Positions 4,891-5,992 of a stretch of DNA of 5,992 bases are shown here, one piece after another. The stretch spans positions 1-5,992 of the forward strand of contig JAKPGH010000294.1 of NCBI GenBank assembly GCA_029550985.1. The letters are read 5' to 3'. The translations under genes were made by a program, and so were the position numbers. The notes beneath the pieces were generated by a model. The model searched no databases. It worked only from the letters and a program-made list of their open reading frames with translations, and had not been told where the DNA came from. Source of the stretch: Bacillota bacterium. Its GTDB lineage: Bacteria; Bacillota; Clostridia; Oscillospirales; Ruminococcaceae. Position 1 is the first letter of the stretch; each line of letters starts with the position of its first letter.

Positions 4891-5992
4891 ATGGCTCAGG
4901 ATTACAACCAAACCCTCAACCTGCCGAAAACAGACTTTCCCATGCGTGCGGGGCTGCCTCAGCGGGAGCCTGTCATGTTGGAGCAGTGGGAGAAAAATCG
5001 CCTATTCTACAAAATGATCGAGAACAACGAGGGCAAGCCCCTGTATGTTTTTCATGACGGTCCTCCCTATGCCAACGCCGACATTCACCTGGGTACGGCG
5101 CTGAACAAGGTGCTTAAGGATGTCATTGTCCGCTACAAAAACATGACGGGCTACAAGTGCAACTATATCCCCGGGTGGGACTGTCACGGGCTGCCCATTG
5201 AGCTGAAGGCGATTAAGGAAATCGGCTTTGAGGAAGCGCAAGACCCAGTTAAGCTGCGCCGCCACTGCCGGGAGTTTGCCCTGCGCCATGTGGAAAATCA
5301 AAAGAAGCAGTTTAAGCGTTTGGGTACCCTGGCCGATTACGACAACCCCTACCTGACCCTCAAGCCGGAATACGAGGCTCTGCAAATCGAAATTTTCGGC
5401 GACATGGCGGATAAGGGCTATATTTACAAGGACCTCAAGCCGGTGTACTGGTGCGCCGACTGCCACACCGCCCTGGCGGAAGCCGAAATCGAATATCAGG
5501 AAGATCCCTGTAAATCCGTCTATGTCAAATTCCCCGTCAAAGAGGACAAAAACGGCGTCATTGCGCGGATGGGGGCCGCCGACCTTTCCAAAACCTATGT
5601 GATTATCTGGACCACCACCGTTTGGACCCTCCCCGGCAACCTTGCCATCTGCCTGGGGCCTCGGTATGAATACGTGGCGGTATCCGCTAACGGCGAATAT
5701 TATATTATGGCAAAAGAGCTGGTTGCCTCCACCATGCAGGCTGCCGGCATCACCGAATATGCCATTTTGGGCAGCGCCACCGGCAAAGAGCTGGAACTGT
5801 CGGTCTGCCGCCATCCCTTCCTGGATCGGGATTCCCTCATCATCGTGGGAGACCACGTCACGTTGGATTCCGGTACCGGCTGCGTCCACACCGCTCCCGG
5901 CCACGGCTTGGAGGACTTTGAGGTTTGCACCCACTATCCTCAAATCGGCATGGTGGTCCCGGTGGACAACGAGGGCCGCATGACCGCCGAAG
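4891..5992 (+). CDS. ileS: Isoleucyl-tRNA synthetase, 3'-truncated by window edge
   Basis: IleRS is a cytoplasmic class I synthetase that charges tRNA-Ile and hydrolyses misformed Val-tRNA-Ile. The first 367 residues of a protein normally about 900-1,050 long are visible, in frame to the window end. The catalytic Rossmann start is HDGPPYANADIHLGTALNK (55-73), where the HIGH element reads HLGT (66-69). PGWDCHGLPIE (94-104) follows. The insertion (CP1) editing domain shows TTTVWTLPGN (241-250) and GTGCVHTAPGHGLEDF (328-343); the conserved editing aspartate (E. coli D342) is D342 here. WCADCHTALAEAEIEY (187-202) precedes the editing domain. KMSKS and the C-terminal zinc region are beyond the window. 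The start is set by AAGGAG at 4873-4878 and by the usual N-terminal LPKTDFPMRAGL motif. Placement after divIVA matches the Gram-positive division cluster. Confidence 0.97.
   Translation, partial: MAQDYNQTLNLPKTDFPMRAGLPQREPVMLEQWEKNRLFYKMIENNEGKPLYVFHDGPPYANADIHLGTALNKVLKDVIVRYKNMTGYKCNYIPGWDCHGLPIELKAIKEIGFEEAQDPVKLRRHCREFALRHVENQKKQFKRLGTLADYDNPYLTLKPEYEALQIEIFGDMADKGYIYKDLKPVYWCADCHTALAEAEIEYQEDPCKSVYVKFPVKEDKNGVIARMGAADLSKTYVIIWTTTVWTLPGNLAICLGPRYEYVAVSANGEYYIMAKELVASTMQAAGITEYAILGSATGKELELSVCRHPFLDRDSLIIVGDHVTLDSGTGCVHTAPGHGLEDFEVCTHYPQIGMVVPVDNEGRMTAE

Noticed and set aside
4865..4892. TTGACG (4865-4870) and TACAAT (4887-4892) with 16-nt spacing, resembling a sigma-A promoter
   Set aside because: The -10 box overlaps the ileS ATG, so transcripts would start inside the gene and miss the ribosome site. 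It is probably coincidental.
5002..5943. Minus-strand open frame of 313 codons opposite ileS
   Set aside because: It lies entirely antisense to conserved ileS motifs, with no recognisable product; a codon-bias shadow.

Overview
The window is a single co-directional run of seven plus-strand genes from what looks like a Clostridia chromosome, most likely an Oscillospirales/Ruminococcaceae-type organism. This placement is inferred from the gene order, the moderate-to-high GC content, the strong purine-rich Shine-Dalgarno sites and the protein sequences; no 16S or other taxonomic marker is present. It is core chromosome: there are no mobile elements, tRNAs, rRNAs or CRISPR repeats.

Layout: 1-723 is the 3' part of miaA (tRNA dimethylallyltransferase). 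744-1970 is an HlyD-like, membrane-anchored putative membrane fusion protein. 1951-2661 is yggS/ylmE (PLP homeostasis), overlapping the previous gene by 20 nt. 2662-2799 is a gene-free leader with strong predicted RNA hairpins. 2800-3246 is sepF, 3246-4007 is ylmH (S4 RNA-binding protein, overlapping sepF by 1 nt), and 4063-4800 is divIVA. 4801-4890 is a short leader, and 4891-5992 is the 5' part of ileS, cut by the window end. This is the Gram-positive division-cluster order ylmE-sepF-(ylmG)-ylmH-divIVA-ileS, but with no ylmG between sepF and ylmH, and with miaA plus an HlyD-like gene upstream where Bacillus has ylmD.

The genes link cell division (SepF, an FtsZ-tethering protein; DivIVA, a membrane-curvature scaffold) with translation and cofactor upkeep (MiaA, YlmH, IleS, YggS). 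Spacing is tight and I see no intrinsic terminator or convincing promoter, so much of the window may be co-transcribed. The least explained signals are non-coding: a multi-hairpin leader in front of sepF; an ileS leader in which one strand of a GNRA-capped hairpin is perfectly complementary over 8 nt to the ileS Shine-Dalgarno (with no T-box in the gap); a pair of mutually exclusive hairpins before divIVA; and a perfect 11-bp inverted repeat inside the HlyD-like gene. I found no clearly new multi-gene system; these RNA-level signals are the best candidates for something undescribed.
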